Assembly (NCBI GenBank): GCA_003164155.1
Contig: PLSG01000237.1
Span: 10,774-19,756, forward strand
From: Parachlamydiaceae bacterium
GTDB taxonomy: Bacteria > Chlamydiota > Chlamydiia > Chlamydiales > Parachlamydiaceae
Reading direction: 5' to 3'
DNA: 8,983 nt
A program made the position numbers and the translations under genes. Under the pieces are notes generated by a model. That model made no database searches. It was not told the DNA's origin and saw only the letters and a program-made list of their open reading frames with translations. Position 1 is the stretch's first letter; each line of letters opens with the position of its first letter. Of the stretch, positions 1-6,669 are shown one piece after another.

Positions 1-3000
1 AGCGCGGATAAAGCGGCTCGAGTGATTGAATATTATACCAATTCAGAAAATGTCCCTGATACCTTTCCAATTTATTCAATTCCTGGATGGTCGCCAAAGC
101 CTTTTCAATCAGCCCATCCAAGGTGATGTATTTGAAATCATACGCCGCCATCGCGGCAAAAAGCCACATGCCTATATTTGTGGGGGACGTGCGCTGGGCT
201 ACCTCTACATTTAAGGCCGCTTGATAATTATCCGGCGGCAGCCAATGCGTCTGAGGTCCCACAAAGTCATCAAAGTAACGCCATGTCTTGCGGGCTACCT
301 TGCGCAGCATAGAGCGCTCCTCTTCAGTCAAACCTTTATCTGGACGATCCTTTAAGGGTTTGTCCAAATAATAGATCAGCAAAGGAGCGGCAAACCACAG
401 CAGGCAAAAAGGTAGAGCAAGCGTTAAGGCTGAAGGATTGAGAGCCATCACGGCCGCTAAAACCAGGAGAGCAAAAACAGAAACTCCCATCAAGCGCCGC
501 AGAAATCTTAAATGGACTGAAAATGGGCTATTATAGACGTGAATAGAGGTGGTCCACTGCAATAAAAGGCGACGGGAAACACTGCGCCTAAAAGCCACGC
601 GAAAAACTGCGTCGAGAGTCAAGTAGGCTTCAAAGGGCAAAAGCGCAGCCGTGGTAACTGAGCGCATGAGGACCAGCAAAAGCTCCTTTCCAAAGCCTTT
701 CCAGGCACTAAATGAAAATCTGCACAGCTTGCCTACAAAAAGAGAAAGGCTTGGAAAAATTAGCACCAGCACTGCCAAGCACTCCCACACAAATGGATGA
801 GAGGTATCTATCCAAGCTGCACTCAAAAGTACTACCAAGGCGATGGGCAAGATTGAGCGCCGAAGATTGTCAAATATTTTCCAGCGATTCATCCAAGAAA
901 GGGGGTTTTGCGCTTTTATTCCCGAAGCCGTGGGGACCCGCGGAAGCAGCCAATCGGCGATTTGCCAATCTCCCCTTATCCAGCGGTGTTTGCGCAAACT
1001 CCATGCCAGATATTCTGCCGGGTGCAAATCATATAGGCAAATGGGACTGGCAAAGCCCACGCGCACGTAGGCGCCTTCGATAAGGTCATGACTCAACAAA
1101 TGCTCTTGGGGAAAACGGTTGAAAAGCAGGCGATGGAATGTTTCTACCTCATAAATGCCTTTGCCATGATAAGCCCCTTCGGCATCGAGATCTTGATAGG
1201 TATTGGAGATGGCTTGGGTATAGGGATCTACAGCCGACGGCTCAGAAAAAATCCGGCAAAACCACGAAGCTTTAGCATTCACAAAATCTGTCACTACGCG
1301 GGGCTGAATGATCGTATAGCCTCTCTCTATGCCTTTGCCATCGGCCGTCAAATAGGGCCTATTGAGCGGATGCGCCAACACTTCGATTAAAGCTTTGGCC
1401 TGATCTTTGGGCAGCTGCGTGTCGGAGTCTAGGGTAATCACATAGCGCACGCCTTGCAGTGCACTAGATTTACCTGCGCACAAGGGGTTTTCTGGCATGA
1501 CCTCCCCCTGCAAAAAGCAATTGAGGCACTCCAACTTGCCCCGCTTGCGCTCCCATCCAATCCAGGCATTCTCGCTTTGCGACCACACGCGTTGGCGATG
1601 AAAGAGGAAAAACTTTCCTTCCCCATATCTATTATTCAAAGCTTCAATGCCTACCTTGGCGATAGCCAGCAAGTGGGCATCGTTTGCGGCCTGCTGCTGA
1701 GGTGCATCTGCAAAATCGCTAAAGAGGCCAAACGCTAGCAAGGGATCCGCATTGGCTAAATAGCGGATTTCTAAACGCTCAACTTCGTCGCGGATCGAAT
1801 CTTCAGTTAGCAGCATCATGGGGACGATAACCAGAGTTTTGCAGTTATCTGGAATCCCGCTTTCAAAAGACATTCTAGGAAGGATAGAGGCGGGCACAAA
1901 CCAGCCCAATAGCAAATGCACTATCTGCACGCTGAGCTCGCTAAGTGGGATAAAAGCCAGACAGAAAAACAAAATCCCCTTCTCTAAACTCCAGCCCTGA
2001 GATGCAAGCCAGGCAAAAAGCAAGCTGTAAAAACCCAAAGTAAGCAGACTGATACTGCCTAGAAAAACTCCCGCAGAATGCGCGTTCATTGATCTGAGCA
2101 GCCTTATTTTGAAGGGAGGAGCATAGTTTATGAGGCGTTCTAAAATCGGCCGTCCTTTATCAATAAGATAATAACCGACATGTTTCTCTACAGCTTGCAC
2201 ACCTGCGCTAGCTAGCTTAAGTACATATTCAGCCATAGCGCTCTCGCTGATGGAAGAGCGGCGAGACATCTCTTCGATAGCTTCCCGATAGCTATTTCTA
2301 GTGGCAAAGTCCATTTTAAGATATATCCCCACAGGGTCTTTGCACAATACGGCATCAACCGCGTCAACCGATTCAAAAATATCCGGCCAAGCCAGCTGTG
2401 AAAGTGAAATGAGGCTCATTATGGCATTAGAAAAAATAACCTGTTCAGAGGTCTCGCGCATCTGCTCTTGGTGGAGTATGTCGGCAAGAGGCTCTACAAA
2501 AGACTGCTCCAGCCAATTCCTAACTAAAGGCAGAACATTCTCTTGATCGAACAAGTGATCGAGCAACTCTTCGGCAAAGTGCGCAGAAGGGTGAACCACC
2601 TCAGCCGATAAATCTGCCATAAAAACCGGTACCCTCTGGGGTTCATGCCGGGCGGCGTATAACAGCCTGTTTCCCCAAAAGCTGGCCAGCTCCCCTTCGC
2701 GCATCCTGTTGTCCACGCGGATGGCTAAAAATTGAATCCACTCGACTAATCGCAGCCGCAGCATGAGCGGCAAGGCCCACAACTCACCAATCGTCAAAGG
2801 CTGATGGGTTTGATAGCTGGTTAGAAAGGCGCAGATGCTTTCGCGATTCAGTCTACCTGAAGTGCCTTTGATTACGTCCACAGCTATGGCGTAGATGCGG
2901 GGCAATCCACTCAAAGCGCCGCTGATCAATTTAGGCAGCTGCCGGTAATATTTTTTGGGAAGATTGCGCTTCACATCGCTTATACTTGCCTCGATCACGT

Positions 3001-3718
3001 GCATGTTGTCCAGCAGCCACTCCGCGGATAAGGGGATGGACTGTTCTGAATAATCGGCATTCGCCATATCGCTGCGCAAAAGCTGCAGCAACCGATAGCT
3101 TTTGCTCAAGATTTTCAAAAGCGGCTGTCCCTTATCTTGATCGACGTGCCTTGACTGCTGTGAATCTGCCAGACTCAGAGCTGTTTGACGCAATTGCTCG
3201 ACAGTCAGGGTCCCCGCAGGAATTTCCAAGGGATTTTCTTCAGCGATAGTTGGGCGCAGCAAAAACGAAACCGGATGCCCACTCTTGACCGAGCGCAAAA
3301 TATCTAACACCTCTCGCACATCTCTTTGGGATACTTCGACGATAACCCCAATTTCATCCATGAGAATGCGGCTTTTGAACTTTTGGACGAGTTGAGCATC
3401 GAAGATCTGCCGAAATTGCATTAAAGCATAGACTGCGGCGGCTCCCACGCAAAGAGCCGTGAAAATCCCTAAACCCATCCAAGAAAAACCGATTAAGCCA
3501 AAATAATTCATCAACCCAAACACCAGACAGGCCAATACAGCCGCGGCCAAAACACCTAAGCCACGCACAGGAAAGTGACGCTGGATTTCAAAGCTGCCGT
3601 CTTTTTTATGTTGGATGCAGGCAAAACGCAAAAATTTATGCTGTTTGAGTTTATCGATTACAGAAAGGGCGGTGGAAAGGTCTTGATAAAAACCCAGTGC
3701 GATGTTCCATTTATTCAT
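1..3718 (-). CDS. ndvB: Cyclic beta-1,2-glucan synthase, NdvB/ChvB/Cgs family (N-terminal 1239 residues, partial)
   Basis: This family is an inner-membrane enzyme that builds cyclic beta-1,2-glucan from UDP-glucose for the periplasm. The reading frame is open from ATG 3718 to the left edge with no stop. Residues 54-76 and 80-98 look like a membrane hairpin. A family-typical region follows (SAEWLLDN near 231-238, LTIGELWALPLMLRL near 340). Further membrane segments lie at about 550-574 and 580-603. The GT84 glycosyltransferase core starts near 628 (TLVIVPMM), has the nucleotide-sugar DxD motif in TLDSDTQLP (D764, D766), an acidic SHDLIEG (D878, E881) and the R-x-x-R-W motif RKHRW (909-913). 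About five membrane segments follow (956-1119), then RTSPTNIG (1176-1183) and GHFLNWYN, which open the glycoamylase-like region. Known members are about 2800 residues with a C-terminal GH94 phosphorylase domain, so more than half probably lies outside the window. The start has a good ribosome site. The ndvB symbol rests on family; the cyclic product is inferred. Confidence 0.93.
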   Translation of the reverse strand, partial: MNKWNIALGFYQDLSTALSVIDKLKQHKFLRFACIQHKKDGSFEIQRHFPVRGLGVLAAAVLACLVFGLMNYFGLIGFSWMGLGIFTALCVGAAAVYALMQFRQIFDAQLVQKFKSRILMDEIGVIVEVSQRDVREVLDILRSVKSGHPVSFLLRPTIAEENPLEIPAGTLTVEQLRQTALSLADSQQSRHVDQDKGQPLLKILSKSYRLLQLLRSDMANADYSEQSIPLSAEWLLDNMHVIEASISDVKRNLPKKYYRQLPKLISGALSGLPRIYAIAVDVIKGTSGRLNRESICAFLTSYQTHQPLTIGELWALPLMLRLRLVEWIQFLAIRVDNRMREGELASFWGNRLLYAARHEPQRVPVFMADLSAEVVHPSAHFAEELLDHLFDQENVLPLVRNWLEQSFVEPLADILHQEQMRETSEQVIFSNAIMSLISLSQLAWPDIFESVDAVDAVLCKDPVGIYLKMDFATRNSYREAIEEMSRRSSISESAMAEYVLKLASAGVQAVEKHVGYYLIDKGRPILERLINYAPPFKIRLLRSMNAHSAGVFLGSISLLTLGFYSLLFAWLASQGWSLEKGILFFCLAFIPLSELSVQIVHLLLGWFVPASILPRMSFESGIPDNCKTLVIVPMMLLTEDSIRDEVERLEIRYLANADPLLAFGLFSDFADAPQQQAANDAHLLAIAKVGIEALNNRYGEGKFFLFHRQRVWSQSENAWIGWERKRGKLECLNCFLQGEVMPENPLCAGKSSALQGVRYVITLDSDTQLPKDQAKALIEVLAHPLNRPYLTADGKGIERGYTIIQPRVVTDFVNAKASWFCRIFSEPSAVDPYTQAISNTYQDLDAEGAYHGKGIYEVETFHRLLFNRFPQEHLLSHDLIEGAYVRVGFASPICLYDLHPAEYLAWSLRKHRWIRGDWQIADWLLPRVPTASGIKAQNPLSWMNRWKIFDNLRRSILPIALVVLLSAAWIDTSHPFVWECLAVLVLIFPSLSLFVGKLCRFSFSAWKGFGKELLLVLMRSVTTAALLPFEAYLTLDAVFRVAFRRSVSRRLLLQWTTSIHVYNSPFSVHLRFLRRLMGVSVFALLVLAAVMALNPSALTLALPFCLLWFAAPLLIYYLDKPLKDRPDKGLTEEERSMLRKVARKTWRYFDDFVGPQTHWLPPDNYQAALNVEVAQRTSPTNIGMWLFAAMAAYDFKYITLDGLIEKALATIQELNKLERYQGHFLNWYNIQSLEPLYPR

Positions 3719-3720
3719 AA

Positions 3721-3728
3721 CTCATCCT
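3721..3728 (-). promoter_or_regulatory. Ribosome binding site of ndvB
   Basis: Read on the minus strand this is AGGATGAG, with AGGA 6 nt before ATG 3718. It supports that start. No convincing -10/-35 pair is visible between the start and the repeat element that begins about 50 nt upstream, so the promoter may lie inside or beyond the repeats. Confidence 0.7.
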
Positions 3729-3765
3729 AAGTATTGTTTCGTACCCGAGGACACACGCCTGTCGC

Positions 3766-3866
3766 TCCTCCAGAGCTGCGCAAGAGGCTTCACCCCTATG
3801 CCATTGAATTGAAATTATATTTCGTCTTCCCCTAAACCCCGGAGGGGTGGCATCTGTAAGCCCAGG
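3766..3866 (+). repeat. GGGGTGGCATCTG-family repeat, copy A
   Basis: Positions 3827-3863 match 4468-4504 (copy C) exactly over 37 bp. Upstream, GCTGCGC and GGCTTCACCCC are also shared with copy C. Copy A carries about 22 extra bases between ATGCCATT and TTCCCCTAA. It contains the short palindrome ACCCC-GGA-GGGGT (3836-3848). Its 3' part lies in the left arm of the large inverted repeat, and its 5' part lies immediately upstream of ndvB. Confidence 0.85.
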
Positions 3867-3941
3867 CTGTGCGATTTATTGAAAAAACAGTCCTTTCTTC
3901 TTTATATTTTCATCCACCTTTATGATGCTGGACTATTCACC

Positions 3942-4177
3942 ATACAGCACGCCTTCAGCGTGCAAAACTTTTATCTGGTTTACCTAGGGCGTTGCCCTAG
4001 GCTAATATAAGAAAGGCCTTCAGCCTTTTAGGGCATGGTTTGTAGCTTTTATGCATACGATAAGCATACAAGTAGACTTCATACTGTCCTAAAAGGCTGA
4101 AGGCCTTTCTCATATTAGCCTAGGGCAACGCCCTAGGTAAACTAAGTAAAATCCCGCACGCTGAAGGCGTGCTGTAT
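3942..4177. repeat. Pair of GCACGC-CTTCA-GCGTGC palindromes in inverted copies
   Basis: The 22-bp block at 3942-3963 is repeated perfectly in inverse at 4156-4177. Within it, GCACGC (3947-3952) and GCGTGC (3958-3963) form a 6-bp stem around a CTTCA loop. The same CTTCA loop occurs in the AAAGGC/GCCTTT palindrome at 4012-4028 with a different stem, a pattern typical of REP-like families with a constant loop and variable stem. Confidence 0.85.
3978..4142. repeat. Core hairpin of the large inverted repeat (55-bp arms, one mismatch)
   Basis: The arms 3978-4032 and 4088-4142 are inverted copies differing at one base and separated by 55 nt. Each arm contains two smaller palindromes. In the left arm these are CCTAGGGC-GTT-GCCCTAGG (3983-4001) and AAAGGC-CTTCA-GCCTTT (4012-4028). 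The spacer holds a short stem TATGC/GCATA (4050-4054 with 4064-4068) close to the symmetry centre. Near identity of these arms, against drift elsewhere in the element, suggests recent origin or continuing correction of this part. Confidence 0.9.
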
Positions 4178-4258
4178 AGTGATTAGCCCAGAACCATAAC
4201 TCCTCTTAAAAAAAGAGGAAGGTTTTTTCTTTATTTCCAATAAATCGCACACCCTAAA

Positions 4259-4282
4259 CCTGGGCTTGCAGATGCCACCCCT
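4259..4282 (-). repeat. GGGGTGGCATCTG-family repeat, copy B (inverted)
   Basis: Read on the minus strand this is AGGGGTGGCATCTGCAAGCC followed by CAGG, one base different from copy A. Just beyond it on the minus strand comes TTTAGGGTG. Copy C has a near-identical TTAGGGTG, whereas copy A has a gap there, so copies B and C share sequence that A lost. Confidence 0.8.
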
Positions 4283-4428
4283 ACAAGGTTCAAAAAGGGT
4301 TGATCATAATTTTAATTCAATAGCATTAATTTCACCCATCTCCCTCTCTTCCAGAGCTTAGGGCATACTCCGTTACCCTAAAGGGCGAAATTAAACCGAT
4401 CTGCCTTTTTGTCCTAATCTACAGCTTG

Positions 4429-4515
4429 CCCCTCCGGCGCTGCGCGGGGGCTTCACCCCAATGCCATTTCCCCTAAACCCCGGAGGGGTGGCATCTGTAA
4501 GCCCGGGGTTAGGGT
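4429..4515 (+). repeat. GGGGTGGCATCTG-family repeat, copy C
   Basis: The 37-bp core 4468-4504 is identical to 3827-3863. The 5' part reads CCTCCGGCGCTGCGC then GGGGGCTTCACCCC, matching copy A with a few changes. The 3' end continues into CGGGGTTAGGGTG. The palindrome ACCCC-GGA-GGGGT is at 4477-4489. This copy lies about 100 bp outside the large inverted repeat, so the unit can stand alone and is likely dispersed in the genome. Confidence 0.85.
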
Positions 4516-4580
4516 GAACGCGCCACGGAAGCGGCAAGAAAACCTGAGATTAAGGACTTTTGGAAAACAACATCCGCACA

Positions 4581-4678
4581 CTGTAAGGATTAAAATTGTG
4601 GGTGAAATCACCTTATTCACCTCGAATGGGGATGGGGGGAGAATATAATGCTTTCACCCTCAATTTTAAGATTTACAG
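4581..4678. repeat. Second imperfect inverted repeat (27-bp arms)
   Basis: The arm 4581-4607 pairs with 4652-4678 at 23 of 27 positions; the core TTAAAATTG-x-GGGTGAAA has a single mismatch. The 44-nt spacer contains a G-rich run. Its sequence is unrelated to the 3798-4326 element. It could be a small MITE-like unit or a structured RNA; nothing decides between them. Confidence 0.75.
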
Positions 4679-4733
4679 AACACTAGAGTAAAGAGAGTCT
4701 GAAGTCTCTTTTTGGCAATGAATTTTATTTTCA

Positions 4734-4759
4734 GATCCCCTCAGCAATCTGGGGGGATC
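4734..4759 (-). terminator. Probable terminator of the BON-domain gene
   Basis: GATCCCC (4734-4740) pairs with GGGGATC (4753-4759), a 7-bp GC-rich stem with a 12-nt loop. It lies 17 nt beyond the BON stop codon on the minus strand. The sequence that follows on that strand is TGAAAATAAAATTC, which lacks a clean T run, so intrinsic termination may be inefficient. Confidence 0.5.
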
Positions 4760-4775
4760 GGAAAACCAACAAAAA

Positions 4776-6149
4776 TCAGGTGTCGTTTACAACTGCTTGA
4801 TTGTCGATTCTTTTGATGCCATCGATTGTGGAGAGTTTGTCATTGATTTTTTGTAGATCATCTTCTTTATCTACTGTACCTGTGATGACCACAACGCCAT
4901 TAGCCGTTTTGATTACTAGTAACTCGTAATCTTTGGAAAGAAAACCACCGCTCAGTTTATCGCGGATTTTGGCATTCAATTGTCTATCCTGATTTGTGGC
5001 AGCCTTATCTTGTGGATACTTTTTTTCTGAAGCTTGCAATTTGGAGTCAGAAATGTCATTTCCACTGAAGCTTTCTTTGCCTACTGTGATTTGATTGATA
5101 ACTTTTTTAACGCCTTCAATTCTTTTCACAGCATCTTCTGCTCTGCCTTTATTGGAGGATGTGTCTACAGAGCCTTTAAGCGTGACCACACCATCTTTCA
5201 CTTCAAAGTTAATGCCTTTAAAGTCTCTTGTGTTAAACGCATCGCGAATGTCTCTTCCAATTTGACGATCAGAGTCAGAAACTTGAGCGCTATATTTTCG
5301 ATTGCCTTCTTTCTGATTGCTGCCATCTCTTTGGTTATTGATTGAGATTTGGTTATTGACGCTGTTCACTCCACTGAGTTTTTTCACGATCCCTTCAACT
5401 TCTTTCTTCTCGTCTGGGGTTTCTACAGAACCTCTAAGTGTGACATTGCCGTCCAATACCTCAAAATTGACACCTTTATAGCCTTTGGAGAAGTAACCTG
5501 CGCTTAGCGCATCGCGGATGTTTCTTCCAATTTGACGATCGGAATCAGAAACTTGATCGTCTTTTTGACTGCCATCTCTCTGGCTACCATCTCTCTGACT
5601 GTCATCTCTCTGATCGCCTTCTTTCTGACCGGCTTTAGCCACGACGAGTTGATTATCTACTTTTTTTACGCCATCGATCTTCTTGACTATCTCTTCAATT
5701 CTATTTTTTCTTTCGGCTGTGCCCACAGTACCTCTGATAGTGACAACGCCATTATCCACGGCAAAACTAATATTTAGGTTGAGAGCTTCGCGGATTCTTC
5801 GGCCTAGATCGCGGTTTGGAGCGCCAGCTTGCGAGTTTCCATATTGGCTGTTTTGATCATTATCGCGACCATAGTTTCTATTTTGTTCTCGATCATAGGA
5901 TTGACCTTGACTGCTTTGTCCTTGATAGGATTGACCTTGGCTGGGCTGCCCTTGATAGTATTGGCCTTGGTAGTATTGGCCTTGGCTGCTCGGCTGCCCT
6001 TGATAGTATTGACCTTGGTAGTATTGACCTTGGCCATATGCATCATTATTTTCACAAGTTGGGCAGTAACCTGACTGACTTCCATAATATTGGTCTGCTG
6101 ATAATAAAGAAACCGAGCCTAAGGCTAATAGAGTAAATATTTTTTTCAT
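4776..6149 (-). CDS. Exported protein with Gln/Tyr/Gly repeats and four BON domains
   Basis: The 457-residue product starts with a typical signal peptide (residues 1-18, MKKIFTLLALGSVSLLSA, cleavage before DQYYG). It should therefore act in the periplasm or at the outer membrane. A CPTC motif follows (29-32), then a low-complexity region of QGQYY and QGQS/PS units (about 39-86). Four BON domains come next, at about 112-170, 202-270, 292-356 and 386-454. Each shows the family pattern: an IRDAL-like helix, a strand such as GVVTLRGSV, an acidic/basic helix, and a closing GVKKVxNQ. Charged linkers separate them, one with repeated DGSQR units. BON domains are known from OsmY and secretin-associated proteins and are thought to bind phospholipid or envelope surfaces. 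I chose ATG 6149 because GAGGAAGAG lies directly before it; the TTG at 6161 would overlap that ribosome site. The exact role is unknown. Confidence 0.9.
   Translation of the reverse strand: MKKIFTLLALGSVSLLSADQYYGSQSGYCPTCENNDAYGQGQYYQGQYYQGQPSSQGQYYQGQYYQGQPSQGQSYQGQSSQGQSYDREQNRNYGRDNDQNSQYGNSQAGAPNRDLGRRIREALNLNISFAVDNGVVTIRGTVGTAERKNRIEEIVKKIDGVKKVDNQLVVAKAGQKEGDQRDDSQRDGSQRDGSQKDDQVSDSDRQIGRNIRDALSAGYFSKGYKGVNFEVLDGNVTLRGSVETPDEKKEVEGIVKKLSGVNSVNNQISINNQRDGSNQKEGNRKYSAQVSDSDRQIGRDIRDAFNTRDFKGINFEVKDGVVTLKGSVDTSSNKGRAEDAVKRIEGVKKVINQITVGKESFSGNDISDSKLQASEKKYPQDKAATNQDRQLNAKIRDKLSGGFLSKDYELLVIKTANGVVVITGTVDKEDDLQKINDKLSTIDGIKRIDNQAVVNDT
5944..6033 (-). repeat. 48-bp-period tandem repeat coding for the Gln/Tyr/Gly region
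   Basis: Positions 5944-5985 and 5992-6033 match at 40 of 42 bases. Within each unit a 15-bp block coding for QGQYY is repeated. Degenerate related units (QGQSY, QGQSS) extend to about 5890. All units keep the reading frame, so unit gain or loss would change protein length without a frameshift. Confidence 0.8.
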
Positions 6150-6150
6150 G

Positions 6151-6159
6151 CTCTTCCTC
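6151..6159 (-). promoter_or_regulatory. Ribosome binding site deciding the BON gene start
   Basis: On the minus strand this is GAGGAAGAG, one base before ATG 6149, with GAGGA 5 nt from the start. It rules against the in-frame upstream TTG at 6161, which would place the start codon within this site. Confidence 0.75.
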
Positions 6160-6261
6160 AAAAAACTGTTTTATTTAGGACATAGGTAACTCAACTTTAG
6201 ACTTTTTGAATGGCGATCTTTGCCCCCAGCCGGAGCATCTGCAAGGCAACAGTAACTTGAA

Positions 6262-6281
6262 AATAGAGCATCGCCTCTATT
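6262..6281 (-). terminator. Small hairpin downstream of csbD, possible weak terminator
   Basis: AATAGAG (6262-6268) pairs with CTCTATT (6275-6281) around a 6-nt loop. On the minus strand the stem is followed by TTTC. It lies 87 nt after the csbD stop codon in the 218-nt gap before the BON gene. The stem is AT-rich, so termination is uncertain. The rest of the gap holds a tandem 9-bp repeat TATATAGCT (6349-6366) next to the csbD stop codon and no clear promoter for the BON gene. Confidence 0.3.
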
Positions 6282-6367
6282 CTCCGCTGCTGCTTGCTTA
6301 CACTTCAAATGGGTGAGAATCTCTTGCTCAAAAATCATAAAGTTGAGATATATAGCTTATATAGCTT

Positions 6368-6640
6368 TTAATGCTTATGAGTTTCCTTGGCATGTGGCGT
6401 GGGTACGCTTTTTGCCGTTTGCGTGCGGTGGTGCTCTTCTGTAGTGTACATCTTTTCCCACGCAGCGAACTCCTCTTCGGCTTTATCTTTGGCAAGCCCA
6501 TATCTCTTTTGAAGTTTACCTAAAAGCTGATCCTTTTTTCCTTCGATTTCGGTAAGATCGTCGTCGGTAAACTTCCCCCACTTCTCCTTGATTTTGCCTT
6601 TAATGACATTCCAATCGCCTTTCAGAATTTCCTTATGCAT
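6368..6640 (-). CDS. CsbD/YjbJ-family stress protein
   Basis: The 90-residue product matches the CsbD-like family (PF05532) over most of its length: GDWNVIKGKIKEKWGKFTDD (8-27) then LTEIEGKKDQLLGKLQKRYG (29-48) and a helical AKDKAEEEF stretch. Members are small, soluble, highly charged proteins induced by general or osmotic stress (CsbD in Bacillus, YjbJ in E. coli); their molecular function is not known. Residues 67-90 form a His-, Thr- and Lys-rich tail (HH near the start, HKH at the end) beyond the usual domain. ATG 6640 is preceded by GAGGGGTGAG, a strong ribosome site. The gene points the same way as the BON gene 218 nt downstream and is divergent from cyoA. I leave the symbol blank because the family has many paralogues. 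Confidence 0.93.
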   Translation of the reverse strand: MHKEILKGDWNVIKGKIKEKWGKFTDDDLTEIEGKKDQLLGKLQKRYGLAKDKAEEEFAAWEKMYTTEEHHRTQTAKSVPTPHAKETHKH

Positions 6641-6669
6641 AACTCACCCCTCATTTTAAAAAAATGTTT

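Larger units (their letters stand above)
3798..4326. repeat. Large nested imperfect inverted repeat (about 530 bp)
   Basis: Blocks pair in order from outside to inside: 3798-3818 with 4306-4326 (19 of 21), 3843-3866 with 4259-4282 (23 of 24), 3869-3881 with 4238-4250 (13 of 13), 3942-3963 with 4156-4177 (22 of 22) and 3978-4032 with 4088-4142 (54 of 55). The centre is near 4060-4066. Between the matching blocks the arms have diverged, for example 3882-3941 against 4178-4237. Several blocks are palindromes themselves. As DNA this could extrude a cruciform, and as RNA it would fold into a very long hairpin. It resembles a compound REP/BIME or MITE-like non-autonomous element; that class is an inference. 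Confidence 0.9.
3719..4775. other. Gene-free, repeat-rich intergenic region between the BON gene and ndvB
   Basis: I see no plausible coding region on either strand here. The space holds the large nested inverted repeat (3798-4326), the GGGGTGGCATCTG repeat family (three copies), the smaller inverted repeat at 4581-4678 and the BON gene terminator (4734-4759). The stretch 4327-4428 contains only a short stem TTAGGG/CCCTAA (4358-4363 with 4376-4381). The stretch 4516-4580 shows nothing recognisable. No transposase gene lies in the window. Confidence 0.8.

Noticed and set aside
26..3249. Many short plus-strand and one minus-strand open frames across the first 3.2 kb
   Set aside because: They overlap the continuous minus-strand NdvB frame, which carries clear family motifs throughout, and none resembles a known protein or has a good ribosome site.
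1..3718. Possible frameshift or pseudogene in ndvB
   Set aside because: Codon-by-codon reading from 3718 to the left edge shows no stop and unbroken family similarity, including the DxD and RxxRW motifs.
3766..4515. CRISPR array
   Set aside because: The repeats are inverted and unevenly spaced, with no regular direct-repeat and spacer pattern and no cas gene.
4692..4714. Plus-strand terminator AGAGA...TCTCT followed by T residues
   Set aside because: Only a 5-bp stem forms with an 8-nt loop, and no plus-strand gene lies upstream that would need it.
3719..4775. tRNA or rRNA gene in the gene-free region
   Set aside because: No cloverleaf pattern, T-loop motif or rRNA signature is visible; the secondary structure is explained by the inverted repeats.
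5034..6136. Open frames on the plus strand, and one on the minus strand, within the BON gene
   Set aside because: They are shadow frames produced by the repetitive, codon-biased BON gene; the hydrophobic or Lys/Thr-rich translations follow from the repeats.
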